From Geobacter sp. (GTDB taxonomy: Bacteria; Desulfobacterota; Desulfuromonadia; Geobacterales; Geobacteraceae), in NCBI GenBank assembly GCA_016177775.1, contig JACOUQ010000027.1, positions 1 to 64,000 on the forward strand: a stretch of DNA of 64,000 nt, written 5' to 3'. This document shows positions 1 to 12,917 of the stretch, in pieces. Below the pieces are notes generated by a model. The model worked only from the letters and a program-made list of their open reading frames with translations. It did no database searches and was not told where the DNA came from. How positions within the stretch are numbered: position 1 is the first letter of the stretch; each line of letters opens with the position of its first letter. The position numbers and the translations under genes were made by a program.

Positions 1-181
1 CTAATCGACGGGCACAGGGCACCAATGTGAAAGCGGCCTCCTCACCCCGGCTGCCGAAGCAAAAATATCGGATCCCGAGGAAAACAGCAAGTTACTCTAA
101 GACAAACCCCCGACGGGGCGGGGTGCGATGCTAATCAGTAACCTTTTTGAGCTGTCCGTAACTAAGCTTTGCGGACAAGCT
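1..181. other. window edge, no gene seen
   Basis: No coding sequence is supported here. The right end (149-182) is an imperfect inverted repeat: GAGCTGTCCG pairs with CGGACAAGCTC with one bulged base, and it touches the stop codon of the minus-strand gene that ends at 182. It is not followed by a T run in either direction, so it is a 3' stem-loop rather than a convincing intrinsic terminator. Confidence 0.4.
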
Positions 182-1771
182 CTAAAGCAGAATCTCGAAT
201 GGAACGCCGGCTACTATCCCCTTGCGCACCCTCTCCTTCAGCCATACATCGTAAAAATCGATGGGATTGTAGTTATCGGTGAGAACGATGGCGGGTGTTT
301 TTTCAGGAAACCGGAAAGTCATACCGAAAATCTGGCGCACTGATGCGGCCATGGGGTGCACAGGAAACTGGCGTGCTTCCTCGGGCCGCACGTCCCTTTG
401 CGGCTGTCTGCTGGCGATTACTGCAAGATTGCCGGCGCCGTCACCCTCGGCCTGATCGAAGCAGGTATAGATGCGCACATAGGGGAAAACCTCTTTGATG
501 GTCCGGATAATCGATGCCGTCATGAAGGTTTCATGCTTGATACTCCCAATCAGGTTAACAGCGACGATCCCCTGCCCGCTCAGCCTCTCCCGGATCACTT
601 CCAGTGCCTCGCGGCTCAGCACATGACCAGGAGTGGTGTCCCCGCTGAACACATCCAGGATGACATAATCGTATTTCTTTGCAGTGGTGTTGAGGTAATA
701 GCGCGCGTCGGATATGACAACCTCCCCCGAAACCCGGAACCCGAAGTAGTCGCGGGCCACCCTGACCACCTCGGGGTCGATGTCCACCACATCGGTCCTT
801 ATCCCCATGCTCTCATACCAGGTGGGAATGACCCCTGCCCCCAGCCCCACCATGAGACAGCTCTTCCCCCGGGGGTTCAACAAATACGGGATGTATTGTA
901 GATAGTAGGGGTACTCGTACACCGAGAGCCCAGTGGCCGTGTCTATTCCCCCCTGGATCAGGCCGTCCAGCATCAGCTCCCGCGTCCGCTTGGCTCCAAG
1001 CGAATATTCTACCACCTTCACCTGACCGTAAAAGGTCTCCTTGGCGAACAGTTCGGTTGCTTTGGTTCCGTCCGGCATGGTGGCGCTTCGCGACTCTCCT
1101 CCTTGGAACAACATGAAGACGGGAAGGAGCAGGAAGACAAGGAGTAACGCCTTCTTCCGAAACAATGCAAAATATCCGGCGGCCAGCGCCACAAGAAGCA
1201 TACCGACCACCAAGAATATCTGGTCTACACGAAAAAAGGCGATCAGGACGAAGCCGGTGCAGACCGTACCGACGAAGCTCCCTACCGTTGAAATGGCATA
1301 GAAAACGCCGACCGTCCGCCCGATATTGCGCATCTCCCGCGCCGCGATCCTGATTATGTATGGAGATACACACCCCAACAGGAAGAGAGTCGGACCGAAC
1401 AGGAGGGAAGCACTTGCAAAAGCCCCGGTACGCAGGCCTAGCGACAGACAGGTCTTGAGCACTGGCGCGCGAAGAAAGGGGATAAGCAAGGTGAGCAACC
1501 CGGCTGTAAGAATGATCCCATAGAGATAGACAGGGGAATCTCGCCGATCGGCCAGATGGCCGCCAACAGCGTAACCGGCGGCAAGGGCCACGAGGGTCAC
1601 GGTAATGAGAGATGTCCAGACAAAGAGGCTTACGCCGAAGAAAGGCCCGATGACCCTTGAGCCCAGCACCTCGATAACCATTACCAAGGCGCCGCAGACC
1701 AGTGCGGTCAGAATCAGGTACCACACGAACGAACGCGGCCGGGAATCCACCGCCATTGCAATTTCAGACAT
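182..1771 (-). CDS. membrane-fused spermidine synthase-like protein
   Basis: Predicted 529-residue protein. About the first 210 residues form roughly seven hydrophobic helices, as in transporter-like/SpeE fusion proteins. The C-terminal half is an aminopropyltransferase-type Rossmann fold with a VGLGAGV nucleotide loop, VDIDPEVV at the end of the second strand, and the ISDARYYL and ILDVFSGD blocks that in SpeE enzymes contact polyamine and decarboxylated SAM. Reading frame continues upstream to 1945 inside the next gene, but ATG at 1771 is preceded directly by AGGAGGAGGG, so I start there. It follows the radical SAM gene by 19 nt and is probably cotranscribed with it. No speD is visible nearby, so the true substrate is uncertain. 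Confidence 0.85.
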   Translation of the reverse strand: MSEIAMAVDSRPRSFVWYLILTALVCGALVMVIEVLGSRVIGPFFGVSLFVWTSLITVTLVALAAGYAVGGHLADRRDSPVYLYGIILTAGLLTLLIPFLRAPVLKTCLSLGLRTGAFASASLLFGPTLFLLGCVSPYIIRIAAREMRNIGRTVGVFYAISTVGSFVGTVCTGFVLIAFFRVDQIFLVVGMLLVALAAGYFALFRKKALLLVFLLLPVFMLFQGGESRSATMPDGTKATELFAKETFYGQVKVVEYSLGAKRTRELMLDGLIQGGIDTATGLSVYEYPYYLQYIPYLLNPRGKSCLMVGLGAGVIPTWYESMGIRTDVVDIDPEVVRVARDYFGFRVSGEVVISDARYYLNTTAKKYDYVILDVFSGDTTPGHVLSREALEVIRERLSGQGIVAVNLIGSIKHETFMTASIIRTIKEVFPYVRIYTCFDQAEGDGAGNLAVIASRQPQRDVRPEEARQFPVHPMAASVRQIFGMTFRFPEKTPAIVLTDNYNPIDFYDVWLKERVRKGIVAGVPFEILL

Positions 1772-1790
1772 CCCTCCTCCTATTGTCGGA

Positions 1791-3146
1791 TTATTTTCGC
1801 CTCTGTTGCGGGGCGAGCGGATCGGTGACAGGCCAACTCTTCTCCAGCCCCGGCGGGTAGAAGTTTTCTTTCGTCCTGTTGAAATAGCCGTACTGGATGC
1901 GGGGGAACGCGCGCTTAACCTCCTCCAGCATCCGGTACATGCCAATCCCCTTCCCCGTCACCCCCATCCTCTTGTTGTAGAAGTCGGGATCGATGGAGAG
2001 GTTGCGCATCTGGATCATGTCCACCCCGGTGTCGGCAATGAACTTCAGAAGCGCCTCCACCTCGGCCGGATGATCGGTCACTCCTGGGGAGACCAGATAA
2101 TTGATCATGGTGAACAGCCCTCGCTCCTTGGCGGTCCGCACCGACTCCACCACGTCGCTGAAGCGGTACCCAACGGGACGGTAGTAGGCGTTGTACTGCT
2201 CCTCCCGCACCGAATTCATGGAAAAGCGCATGGAGTCCATCCCTGCGTCGCAGAGCATCCGCACCCGGTCCGGAAACGAGCCGTTGGAGTTAAAGTTCAC
2301 CGTGCCGCGACTGGTGGCTTTCTTTAGCTGCCGGGTGGCCTCCGCCACGGTGTCGGCCTGCATGATCGGGTCCCCCTCGCACCCCTGTCCATAGGAGACG
2401 ATCGGCTCCGGAGCCTCGTTCAGATGCGGCAGGGCAAGCTCCACGATCTCCTCCGGCGTTGGGACGAAGTTGATTCGCTCGTGGTTGGACGGGCAGCAGT
2501 CGGAGGGCTGGAGACTGATGCACCCCAGGCAGCGGGAATTGCAGGCCGGCGAAGTGGGGATCGGCGCTTCCCAACGGCGGAAGAAGAGGTTCTTGGCGGC
2601 AAAGCAGTGGTAGTCCACGGCGCAGCGGGCTAGCTGCTCCAGTAGCCGGTTCTCCGGCTTCTCCCCCATCATCTTCCTTACCAGAGGATCGAGCTTCCGG
2701 TCGTCGTAGTTTCGCGGCAGCCAATTCTCATTGGTATCCACGCGGCTTGCCGCCACAACGAACCGCTCGGTCTCCTCGTCCCAGCCGACAGCCGTGTAGG
2801 ACCAGAGAGGGAGGTGGACCTTCTTCCTGCAGTAATCGCAGGCAGGGAGGAGGGTTCGCATGTAACCGGGCGCCATGAAGGCGGATACCGCCTGCACCCG
2901 TACCTCCCGCCTCCCCTCGCGAACCGAGTCCACGGTCACGAAGCGCTTGAGTTTCCCGTCCCAGGCAACAGGAGGCGTATCGGGAATAGTGAAGAGCCGG
3001 CTGTCCTCCGGGAGGGGGATCAGTTCCACATCCTCCGGAAGCACCGCCTCGGTGCCGTTCATGCCAGCCATGCAGAGGTACGGGTGGTCAAAAATATTCC
3101 CCTTCGCGTCTGCGTAGAGGAGTTTGGGGAGGCTTCTTCGTTTCAT
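1791..3146 (-). CDS. radical SAM protein
   Basis: A 451-residue radical SAM enzyme. The cluster motif CNSRCLGC (CX3CX2C) lies at residues 202-209, unusually far from the N-terminus. About 200 residues precede it, including CDYC near 103-106 that could bind a second metal, plus further Cys around 184-191. After the motif come YGQGCEGDP and NFNSNGS, matching the glycine-rich and strand regions of the SAM barrel. The product and substrate are not recognisable. It is the first gene of a minus-strand pair with the SpeE-like gene and is divergent from another radical SAM gene (start 3234), with an 87-nt gap that must hold both promoters. Confidence 0.85.
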   Translation of the reverse strand: MKRRSLPKLLYADAKGNIFDHPYLCMAGMNGTEAVLPEDVELIPLPEDSRLFTIPDTPPVAWDGKLKRFVTVDSVREGRREVRVQAVSAFMAPGYMRTLLPACDYCRKKVHLPLWSYTAVGWDEETERFVVAASRVDTNENWLPRNYDDRKLDPLVRKMMGEKPENRLLEQLARCAVDYHCFAAKNLFFRRWEAPIPTSPACNSRCLGCISLQPSDCCPSNHERINFVPTPEEIVELALPHLNEAPEPIVSYGQGCEGDPIMQADTVAEATRQLKKATSRGTVNFNSNGSFPDRVRMLCDAGMDSMRFSMNSVREEQYNAYYRPVGYRFSDVVESVRTAKERGLFTMINYLVSPGVTDHPAEVEALLKFIADTGVDMIQMRNLSIDPDFYNKRMGVTGKGIGMYRMLEEVKRAFPRIQYGYFNRTKENFYPPGLEKSWPVTDPLAPQQRRK

Positions 3147-3233
3147 GTCCCGTACCTTATCACAAAGCGGGTCCGGATGCCAACGGGGATAAAAATGTTT
3201 TGATTTTCATGGCAATCCGGTACAATCCGCCGC

Positions 3234-4964
3234 ATGAAACTCCTCCTGACAACCCTTCATGCCAAATACGCCCATGCCTCGCTGGCTCTTCCGTATCTCG
3301 CCGCGACCTGCGCCGGAATAGACGACGTCGAAACCGTCATCCGCGAGTTCACGGTCAACGAACCCGCAGACCATGTCTTACGCCGGATTGTCAACGAAGA
3401 GGCAGATATGGTGGCCTTTTCCTGCTACATCTGGAACGTGGAGCAGACCCTCAGGCTCGTCTCCGATTTGAAGAAGGTCCGCCCGGAGACCTTCATCATC
3501 CTGGGTGGGCCGGAGGTATCATACGGCACCTTCGAACTGATGGAGCGAAACCCTGCCGTCGACTGCGTGGTACGGGGAGAGGGAGAGACCGCCTTCCCCG
3601 CCTGCATCCGGGGGCTATTGGAAAGCAGTGATCCGTCCGGTCGCATTGAGAGGCTTGCCACCATCCCCGGCCTCACCATCCGCAACGGCGACGAGATAGA
3701 CGCCACGTCGCCGTCCACCCCCATCGGCAATCTGGACACGATCCCCTCCCCATTTACCGCCGGCCTGGTCGATCTGGAAAAACCGCTGGTTTACTTCGAG
3801 AGCTCCCGCGGCTGCCCCTTTTCCTGTGCCTTCTGCATGTCGTCACTGGAGGAAGGGGTGCGTTCCTTTTCCATGGAGCGGATCCGTGGAGACCTTGACA
3901 TCCTCCTGCAAAAGCGGGCGCGGGTGATAAAGTTCGTGGACCGGACGTTCAATTTCGACGCATCACGGGCCAACGCGATCTGGGAGCATATCCTCGGGAA
4001 TAACATTGGGAGCATGTTCCATTTCGAGATCGCGGCAGACCTGCTCACCGACGCGAATCTGGAGCTGTTGCGGAAGGTTCCGGCGGGGATGTTCAGGTTC
4101 GAGATCGGGGTACAGTCGGGAGAAACGGAGACCCTCAGGAGGGTCGGGAGAAAATCGGAGCTGGAGAGGCTGTTTGCCAATGTGAAACGGCTTCGGGAGG
4201 AAACCGGCGTGGTCGTTCACCTCGACCTCGTGGCCGGCCTGCCGGGAGAGGACTTCGCCGGCTTTCTCGGTTCCATGGAGCGGTTGTTTGAGGTCGGGCC
4301 GCACCATATCCAAGTGGAGCCTCTCAAGGTGCTGAAGGGCTCCCCCATGCGCAGGATCGCCGCAGACAAGCTCTACACATACTCGGACGCTCCACCCTAC
4401 AAAATCCTGCAAAACCCGTGGCTTGCCTATGGGGAAATCTGCCGGATCGAGACAATTGCCCGCCTCCTCGACCTCGTTTACAACGGCGGTCTATTCCGCG
4501 CCACCCTACGGGTGCTCACCGCCTACGCTCCTCATTCAACGCTTTTTGACAAGCTGGCGAAATTCTGGGAAGGGCATGGTCTGCCGACCTCCATATCACA
4601 AAAGGGGCTCTTCGAGGCGATCTGGCAGTTCGGGACAGAGTTCCTGCAGGAAGAGTCCCGCTCTCTTTTTGCCGACGCCCTCACCTTCGACTTCTGCCTT
4701 ACCGAATACCCCTCCTCCGGGAGCCTTCCCACCTTTTTTGCCTCTGATGGGCGCCCCGCCCACCCCCAACGGAGGGTGGCCACCGAAGACATCGCAATCC
4801 GCCTCGATATACCCCGCAACGCCAGGGTGCGGACCTTCAGCAGGCTGTTCTGCCGGGATTTCGGGAAGGACGATTGGCCCGAGACGGAGACCGAGCTGAC
4901 CTTCGTCTACATTTCGGCGCCGGGCAAGGGGTTGAGGGTGAAGTTGTTGGGTCGAGGCGAATAA
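3234..4964 (+). CDS. B12-binding domain radical SAM protein (DUF4080-like)
   Basis: A 576-residue protein with an N-terminal cobalamin-binding-like Rossmann region (MKLLLTTLHAKYAHAS start, then a LGGPEVSYG segment around residue 85-95) and a radical SAM core with CPFSCAFC at residues 194-201. The C-terminal ~150 residues fit the DUF4080 extension typical of this family. The usual cobalamin DxHxxG histidine is not evident, so real B12 binding is uncertain. Family members are mostly annotated as B12-binding radical SAM proteins of unknown reaction. It is transcribed divergently from the other radical SAM gene. Confidence 0.85.
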   Translation: MKLLLTTLHAKYAHASLALPYLAATCAGIDDVETVIREFTVNEPADHVLRRIVNEEADMVAFSCYIWNVEQTLRLVSDLKKVRPETFIILGGPEVSYGTFELMERNPAVDCVVRGEGETAFPACIRGLLESSDPSGRIERLATIPGLTIRNGDEIDATSPSTPIGNLDTIPSPFTAGLVDLEKPLVYFESSRGCPFSCAFCMSSLEEGVRSFSMERIRGDLDILLQKRARVIKFVDRTFNFDASRANAIWEHILGNNIGSMFHFEIAADLLTDANLELLRKVPAGMFRFEIGVQSGETETLRRVGRKSELERLFANVKRLREETGVVVHLDLVAGLPGEDFAGFLGSMERLFEVGPHHIQVEPLKVLKGSPMRRIAADKLYTYSDAPPYKILQNPWLAYGEICRIETIARLLDLVYNGGLFRATLRVLTAYAPHSTLFDKLAKFWEGHGLPTSISQKGLFEAIWQFGTEFLQEESRSLFADALTFDFCLTEYPSSGSLPTFFASDGRPAHPQRRVATEDIAIRLDIPRNARVRTFSRLFCRDFGKDDWPETETELTFVYISAPGKGLRVKLLGRGE

Positions 4965-4982
4965 ACCTTATAACAGCACTTA

Positions 4983-5064
4983 CTCGCGCAAAGACGCAAA
5001 GGGCGCAAAGAAAATCGAAACGTTAAAACCCCTTTGCGTTCATTGCGAGCTTTGCGCGAAATTG
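4983..5064. repeat. GCAAAG-type palindromic intergenic repeat, copy 1
   Basis: The left arm has three GCAAAG units (GCGCAAAGACGCAAAG and a following copy). The right arm has the complementary TTTGCGTT and GCGAGCTTTGCGCGAAA. A second copy lies at 25703-25815. It fills the gap between the convergent genes ending at 4964 and 5081, where the snap-back structure could act as a shared 3' end. Confidence 0.7.
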
Positions 5065-5080
5065 TCTTTTCTAAGATAAA

Positions 5081-5563
5081 TTATTTCCCGCAGCACTTCT
5101 TGTACTTTGCCCCGCTCCCGCAAGGACACGGCTCGTTCCGCCCGATCTTGCTGCTCACCAGCGGCTTCTGGGGCGCGGTCCTGCCATCGGTGAAGTACCA
5201 TTTCCCGTCTAGCTTCCTGAAAGCCGCAATCTCGTGGTGGCTCTTGGGAACGCCCTGCTCGCGGAAGCGTGCCACGAACTCCACCTCCCCCTTCTCATCC
5301 TTCGGCCCGCCATCCTTAGCGGAAACGATATCCAGCCCTTCCCACTCCGATTCCTCGGCCCACTGCCGCGTCCCATCGGGGTCGTAGTCGGTACGGTGGT
5401 CGGGATGGGTGGTCTCGTAAATGTAGTCGATCTCCACCTTCGCATAGGCGGCATAACGGGAGCGCATCAGCTCTTCGGCAGTTTCGGCCTGGCGCTTTCC
5501 GGTAATCATCGGCTCACAGCAATCGGCGTAGGTGCGGCTAGACCCGCAGGGGCAAAGTGCCAT
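5081..5563 (-). CDS. YchJ-like SEC-C motif protein
   Basis: A 160-residue protein with a zinc-binding SEC-C motif at each end: [13 protein letters not shown] at residues 4-16 and [13 protein letters not shown] just before the C-terminus. Between them is the NTF2-like YchJ/UPF0225 core (RSRYAAY, then a TTHPDHR segment). This layout matches YchJ-family proteins, whose precise function is not established; the SEC-C motif in SecA binds zinc and SecB/ribosome. It stands alone on the minus strand, separated by about 100 nt from the chrA genes upstream and by a palindromic repeat from the convergent radical SAM gene. Confidence 0.88.
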   Translation of the reverse strand: MALCPCGSSRTYADCCEPMITGKRQAETAEELMRSRYAAYAKVEIDYIYETTHPDHRTDYDPDGTRQWAEESEWEGLDIVSAKDGGPKDEKGEVEFVARFREQGVPKSHHEIAAFRKLDGKWYFTDGRTAPQKPLVSSKIGRNEPCPCGSGAKYKKCCGK

Positions 5564-5659
5564 GGTTATCTTCCTCTCGTTTCAAAATAATGACGCCGTC
5601 GGGCGACAAACGCCGGGTACGATACCACCGGCTGTCTGATGATGTCAACATTCCGGTGT

Positions 5660-6175
5660 TCATAAAAGCATCCCCATCCCCCCGGCGCCCAGTATCACCA
5701 GCATCGGGCTGATCCGGGTGAACTGCAGAACGGCAAAGCCCGCAGCCAGGATCATGAAGTCAGCCGGGGTAACGAGGGAGGTCTTCCCCAGGTTGTAGGC
5801 GGCGCCGGCCACAAGCCCCACGACCGCAGGGAGAAGGCCGTCGAGGGTACCGCGGATGATCTCCATGCTGCTGAATTTCGCGTAGTAGCGGGAAATGAAG
5901 AGCATGAGCACGGTGCAGGGGAGATAGATGAACACCGTCCCGACCAGGGCTCCGGCCAACCCGCCCGCCTTGAAACCGGTAAAAGTTGCGAGCATGGCCA
6001 GGGGACCGGGGGTGAGCTGGGAGAGCGCCACCCCGTCCAGGAACTCCTTCAGGGTGAGCCAGCGGTACTCGTCCACCATGATCCGGTGCAGAAGCGGGAT
6101 CAGGACGTAGCCGCCGCCAAAGAAGATCATGCCAATCTTGAGGAATATCCATGCCAGGTGCGCCATTTTGAGCAT
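5660..6175 (-). CDS. chrA: chromate transporter ChrA family, C-terminal-type half
   Basis: A 171-residue hydrophobic protein of the CHR (chromate ion transporter) family in the short, single-domain form. It carries FFGGGYVLIPLLHR and the ALSQLTPGPLAM signature. It starts within the stop codon of the preceding half (TGATG overlap at 6175-6177), so the two halves are translationally coupled and presumably form the heterodimer known for paired short ChrA proteins. The inner-membrane role is anion (chromate/sulfate-like) transport; the natural substrate in this organism is unknown. It is the last gene of the uvrD-lipM-lipA-chrA-chrA run. Confidence 0.9.
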   Translation of the reverse strand: MLKMAHLAWIFLKIGMIFFGGGYVLIPLLHRIMVDEYRWLTLKEFLDGVALSQLTPGPLAMLATFTGFKAGGLAGALVGTVFIYLPCTVLMLFISRYYAKFSSMEIIRGTLDGLLPAVVGLVAGAAYNLGKTSLVTPADFMILAAGFAVLQFTRISPMLVILGAGGMGMLL

Positions 6176-6729
6176 CAGGCATGCTCCCGCAGATACCAGC
6201 TCCGGCCGGCCGACCAGACGAGCGCGGCGACAAGGACGCCGAGTGCGCTCACCTTGAACAACGAAAACGAGGCAAAGGCAGCCAGGGCGACGATCCAGTC
6301 AACCGGCCGCCTGACCTTCGCCTTTCCCATCCCCACCGACGCCACGATAATCAGGGCGATGATGACCGGGTTCGTGCCGCGCAGCGCGGACTGGAGCTGG
6401 GGCACCTCATGGTATTTGAAATAGAGCCAGGAGAGGAACGATATGATGCAGAAGGAGGGGAAGATGAAGCCGACCGCCGCAGTGACGCCACCCGCGATCC
6501 CCCGCAGGTAATAGCCGACAAACGTGCTGGTATTGAGGGAAAACGGGCCGAGTATCTGGCCAAAGGCCAGGCCATGCATGAACTCACTCCGACCGATCCA
6601 CTTCTTCTGCTCGACGCAAATCCTCTCGGTCAGGGCAACTATCGCCATGCCGCCGCCGAAGCCGGTGAGTCCGATATAGAAAAAAGTGCGGAATATCTCG
6701 CTGAGCGTGACGCTCTGTTTCGGTTCCAT
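6175..6729 (-). CDS. chrA: chromate transporter ChrA family, N-terminal-type half
   Basis: A 184-residue membrane protein, the partner of the ChrA half that follows. It shows FGGGMAIVALTERICVEQKKW and a GLAFGQILGPFSLN segment corresponding to the family GP motif. The reading frame stays open upstream to 6930 across lipA, but that part is the wrong frame of lipA. ATG at 6729 gives the expected N-terminus and lies 13 nt after the lipA stop. Together the two halves equal one full-length ChrA. Confidence 0.88.
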   Translation of the reverse strand: MEPKQSVTLSEIFRTFFYIGLTGFGGGMAIVALTERICVEQKKWIGRSEFMHGLAFGQILGPFSLNTSTFVGYYLRGIAGGVTAAVGFIFPSFCIISFLSWLYFKYHEVPQLQSALRGTNPVIIALIIVASVGMGKAKVRRPVDWIVALAAFASFSLFKVSALGVLVAALVWSAGRSWYLREHA

Positions 6730-6742
6730 GGCGGCTGTTATA

Positions 6743-7621
6743 TCAGGAAGGGTGATGTTTCGGCAAGGAAAAGTCGGGCGCGCCATAGGAAGCGGCGTGG
6801 TAAGAGCTGCGTACATACGGCCCGCTCTCCACGTGGACAAACCCTGCCTCCAGCGCCTTCTGACGGTATTGGTCGAACAGCGCCGGTTCAACGTATTCCT
6901 GCACCGGGCAGTGCTGCCTCGAAGGGGCAAGATACTGGCCGATACTCAAATATGAGGAGCCGACCGAGCGGAGATCGGCTATCACCTGGAGCACCTCGTC
7001 CTCCATCTCCCCCAGGCCGAGCATTATCCCGGACTTTGTCCTGAGGGATGGATCGAGATCGTGTGCCCGCCGCAACAGCTCCAGTGAGCGATGATAATCG
7101 GCGCCGGAGCGGATATGGTAGAGCCGCGGAACGGTCTCCACGTTGTGGCCGAGGATGTCGGGGCGGGCCTGCACCACGGTCCGCAGGCTTTCCGCGTCCC
7201 CTTGGAAATCGGGAACCAGGAGCTCCACCGTTGTCGCGGGTGAAGCATCGCGTATTGCCGCCACTGTTGCCGCGTAGAGTCCGGCGCCGCCGTCCGGCAG
7301 GTCGTCACGCGTGGGGCTGGTCACTACCACATGGGCAAGCCCCAGCTCATTCACTGCCGCTGCCACCCGCGCCGGTTCCTGCGAGTCAACCGGGAGCGGC
7401 GCCTGCTTGGTCACGTTGCAAAAGGTGCACATCCGGGTGCAGATGCTCCCCAGGATCAGGAAGGTGGCCTGTTTCTGGCGGAAACATTCGGAGATGTTGG
7501 GACACATCGCCTCCTGGCAGACGGTGTGGAGCTTGAGGCCGCCGAGCAGCCGCTCCATCTCCGCGTGTGCAGCGGGGTTTATCTTTTTTTGCAGCCATTC
7601 CGGCTTGCGCTGGATCTTCAT
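6743..7621 (-). CDS. lipA: lipoyl synthase
   Basis: LipA, a radical SAM enzyme that inserts two sulfurs into octanoyl groups on lipoyl domains. It shows both clusters expected: the auxiliary cluster motif CQEAMCPNISEC (CX4CX5C) near residues 35-46 and the SAM cluster motif CTRMCTFC near 61-68. The RSSY signature that ligates the auxiliary cluster is near the C-terminus. About 292 residues is normal for the family. ATG at 7621 overlaps the lipM stop (TGATG); a GTG three bases upstream is an alternative. It serves GcvH, PDH-E2 and OGDH-E2, all encoded in this window. Confidence 0.96.
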   Translation of the reverse strand: MKIQRKPEWLQKKINPAAHAEMERLLGGLKLHTVCQEAMCPNISECFRQKQATFLILGSICTRMCTFCNVTKQAPLPVDSQEPARVAAAVNELGLAHVVVTSPTRDDLPDGGAGLYAATVAAIRDASPATTVELLVPDFQGDAESLRTVVQARPDILGHNVETVPRLYHIRSGADYHRSLELLRRAHDLDPSLRTKSGIMLGLGEMEDEVLQVIADLRSVGSSYLSIGQYLAPSRQHCPVQEYVEPALFDQYRQKALEAGFVHVESGPYVRSSYHAASYGAPDFSLPKHHPS

Positions 7622-8427
7622 CACAATTCCTCATCAACATGGTTCCATTTGGGACAGTCGTACTTGCGCATCTTCAGCTCCGCAACCGCCAGCTCTTCAG
7701 CCGGAGTGAGCGTTGTCGGCCGCAGCTCCGCCCCCAGTGTCTCCCGGAAAGCGTCCCCCATCTCCCGCCTGAGCAACCCATCGTCGCGGCATGCGCCCAG
7801 TTCGTTAAGGGAAGCGGTCTCCTCGCCGATCCGTGCGGGAGGGGAGCGCAGGAACCCTGCCCCTTCCACGGCCCGGTTGACTAGGGGGATAGAGCCATGC
7901 TGAAAAATAACGTTTTTGAGCCTGCGCTGGGCATTGCCGCCGATCTTCCGCCCATTGATCAGAATATCGTAGCTTTCCTTCCCCGCAAAGCAGAAAGCGG
8001 TCCTCTCCCCGAGGCGCTCTCCGGAAGGGGCCGCGTCCACGGCATAGCATGCGGAAAGGCCAAGCTTTTCGTAAAAGCGGAGGAGAAACGATGTCAGGAC
8101 CCGGAACGATTCCTTGATGGAGGACGCAGGGGGTATGTGGTGCGGGGCGCAGACGATACTGTAGGTGAGCTCGTCCGCGTGGAAGATCACCCCGCCGCCG
8201 GTGATGCGACGGACCACCGGGACATTGCGCGCATTACAGCTCTCCAGGTCGAGGACTTCACGGGCATCCTGGAATCGCCCGATGGAGAGGGCCGGCGGGC
8301 TCCAACCATAGAGCCGCAAGACGGGCGCCGAACTGGCCGGGTCAAAGGAGAGCAGAAGCGCCTCGTCCACAGCCATGTTGGTAGGCCCATCCATAGGGCC
8401 GGTGTCGATGAAACGCCAGGATGTCAT
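7621..8427 (-). CDS. lipM: LipM/LplA-type octanoyl- or lipoate-protein transferase
   Basis: A 268-residue biotin/lipoyl ligase-fold protein. It has RRITGGGVIFH, the family lysine segment GRKIGGNAQRR, and a cysteine in AFCFAGKESYDI at the place where LipM-type octanoyltransferases carry their nucleophile. With lipA immediately downstream (overlapping stop/start), the most likely role is moving octanoate from ACP to lipoyl domains. A lipoate-salvage ligase cannot be excluded. It is not a second LipB: a true LipB with the INPCGM motif is encoded at 28462-29082. Confidence 0.85.
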   Translation of the reverse strand: MTSWRFIDTGPMDGPTNMAVDEALLLSFDPASSAPVLRLYGWSPPALSIGRFQDAREVLDLESCNARNVPVVRRITGGGVIFHADELTYSIVCAPHHIPPASSIKESFRVLTSFLLRFYEKLGLSACYAVDAAPSGERLGERTAFCFAGKESYDILINGRKIGGNAQRRLKNVIFQHGSIPLVNRAVEGAGFLRSPPARIGEETASLNELGACRDDGLLRREMGDAFRETLGAELRPTTLTPAEELAVAELKMRKYDCPKWNHVDEEL

Positions 8428-8437
8428 GACATCTTCC

Positions 8438-10477
<2,040 letters not shown>

Positions 10478-10521
10478 GGATTACCTTGTATTTCCCCCTA
10501 TTGAGACGACAGGGAGAGGGT

Positions 10522-10582
10522 GGTAGGGGCGAACCTATGTGTTCGCCCTTGATTTGGGCAGACACACAGGTCTGCCCCTACC
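10522..10582. repeat. GTAGGGGCG-type palindromic repeat
   Basis: Two stem-loops: GGGCGAAC pairs with GTTCGCCC, and GGGCAGACACACAGGTCTGCCC follows. The outer arms GGTAGGGGC and GCCCCTACC close the whole structure. Related shorter copies lie at 15914-15941 and 32630-32655. It occupies the space between the divergent uvrD-like and ligA genes. Confidence 0.75.
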
Positions 10583-10654
10583 AAAACCACCCGAACCCTA
10601 ACGTTGGTAGCCAAGGAGGCTTTTCAGAGAATTGACGAATGCAGCATACATTAA

Positions 10655-12820
<2,166 letters not shown>

Positions 12821-12834
12821 CCTCAGAGGCCGGC

Positions 12835-12868
12835 AAAAAGCCCAGTTCGCTTGAACGGGACTTTTTTG
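12835..12868 (+). terminator. intrinsic terminator after ligA
   Basis: An imperfect ten-base stem (AGCCCAGTTC with GAACGGGACT, two mismatches) with a 4-base loop is followed by TTTTTTG. It lies 15 bases after the ligA stop. Confidence 0.7.
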
Positions 12869-12917
12869 TTTATCCCCCGGTTTGTCGCCCCCCGCTTTGT
12901 CTGTTATATTTGAAACC

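Noticed and set aside
5660-6729. Frameshifted full-length chrA
   Set aside because: Two short ChrA proteins with a TGATG overlap are a known functional form; each half has its own start and complete family motif.
7621-8427. Second lipB
   Set aside because: Lacks the LipB INPCGM motif and RGGxxTxHGPGQ block; it has LipM/LplA-type motifs instead.
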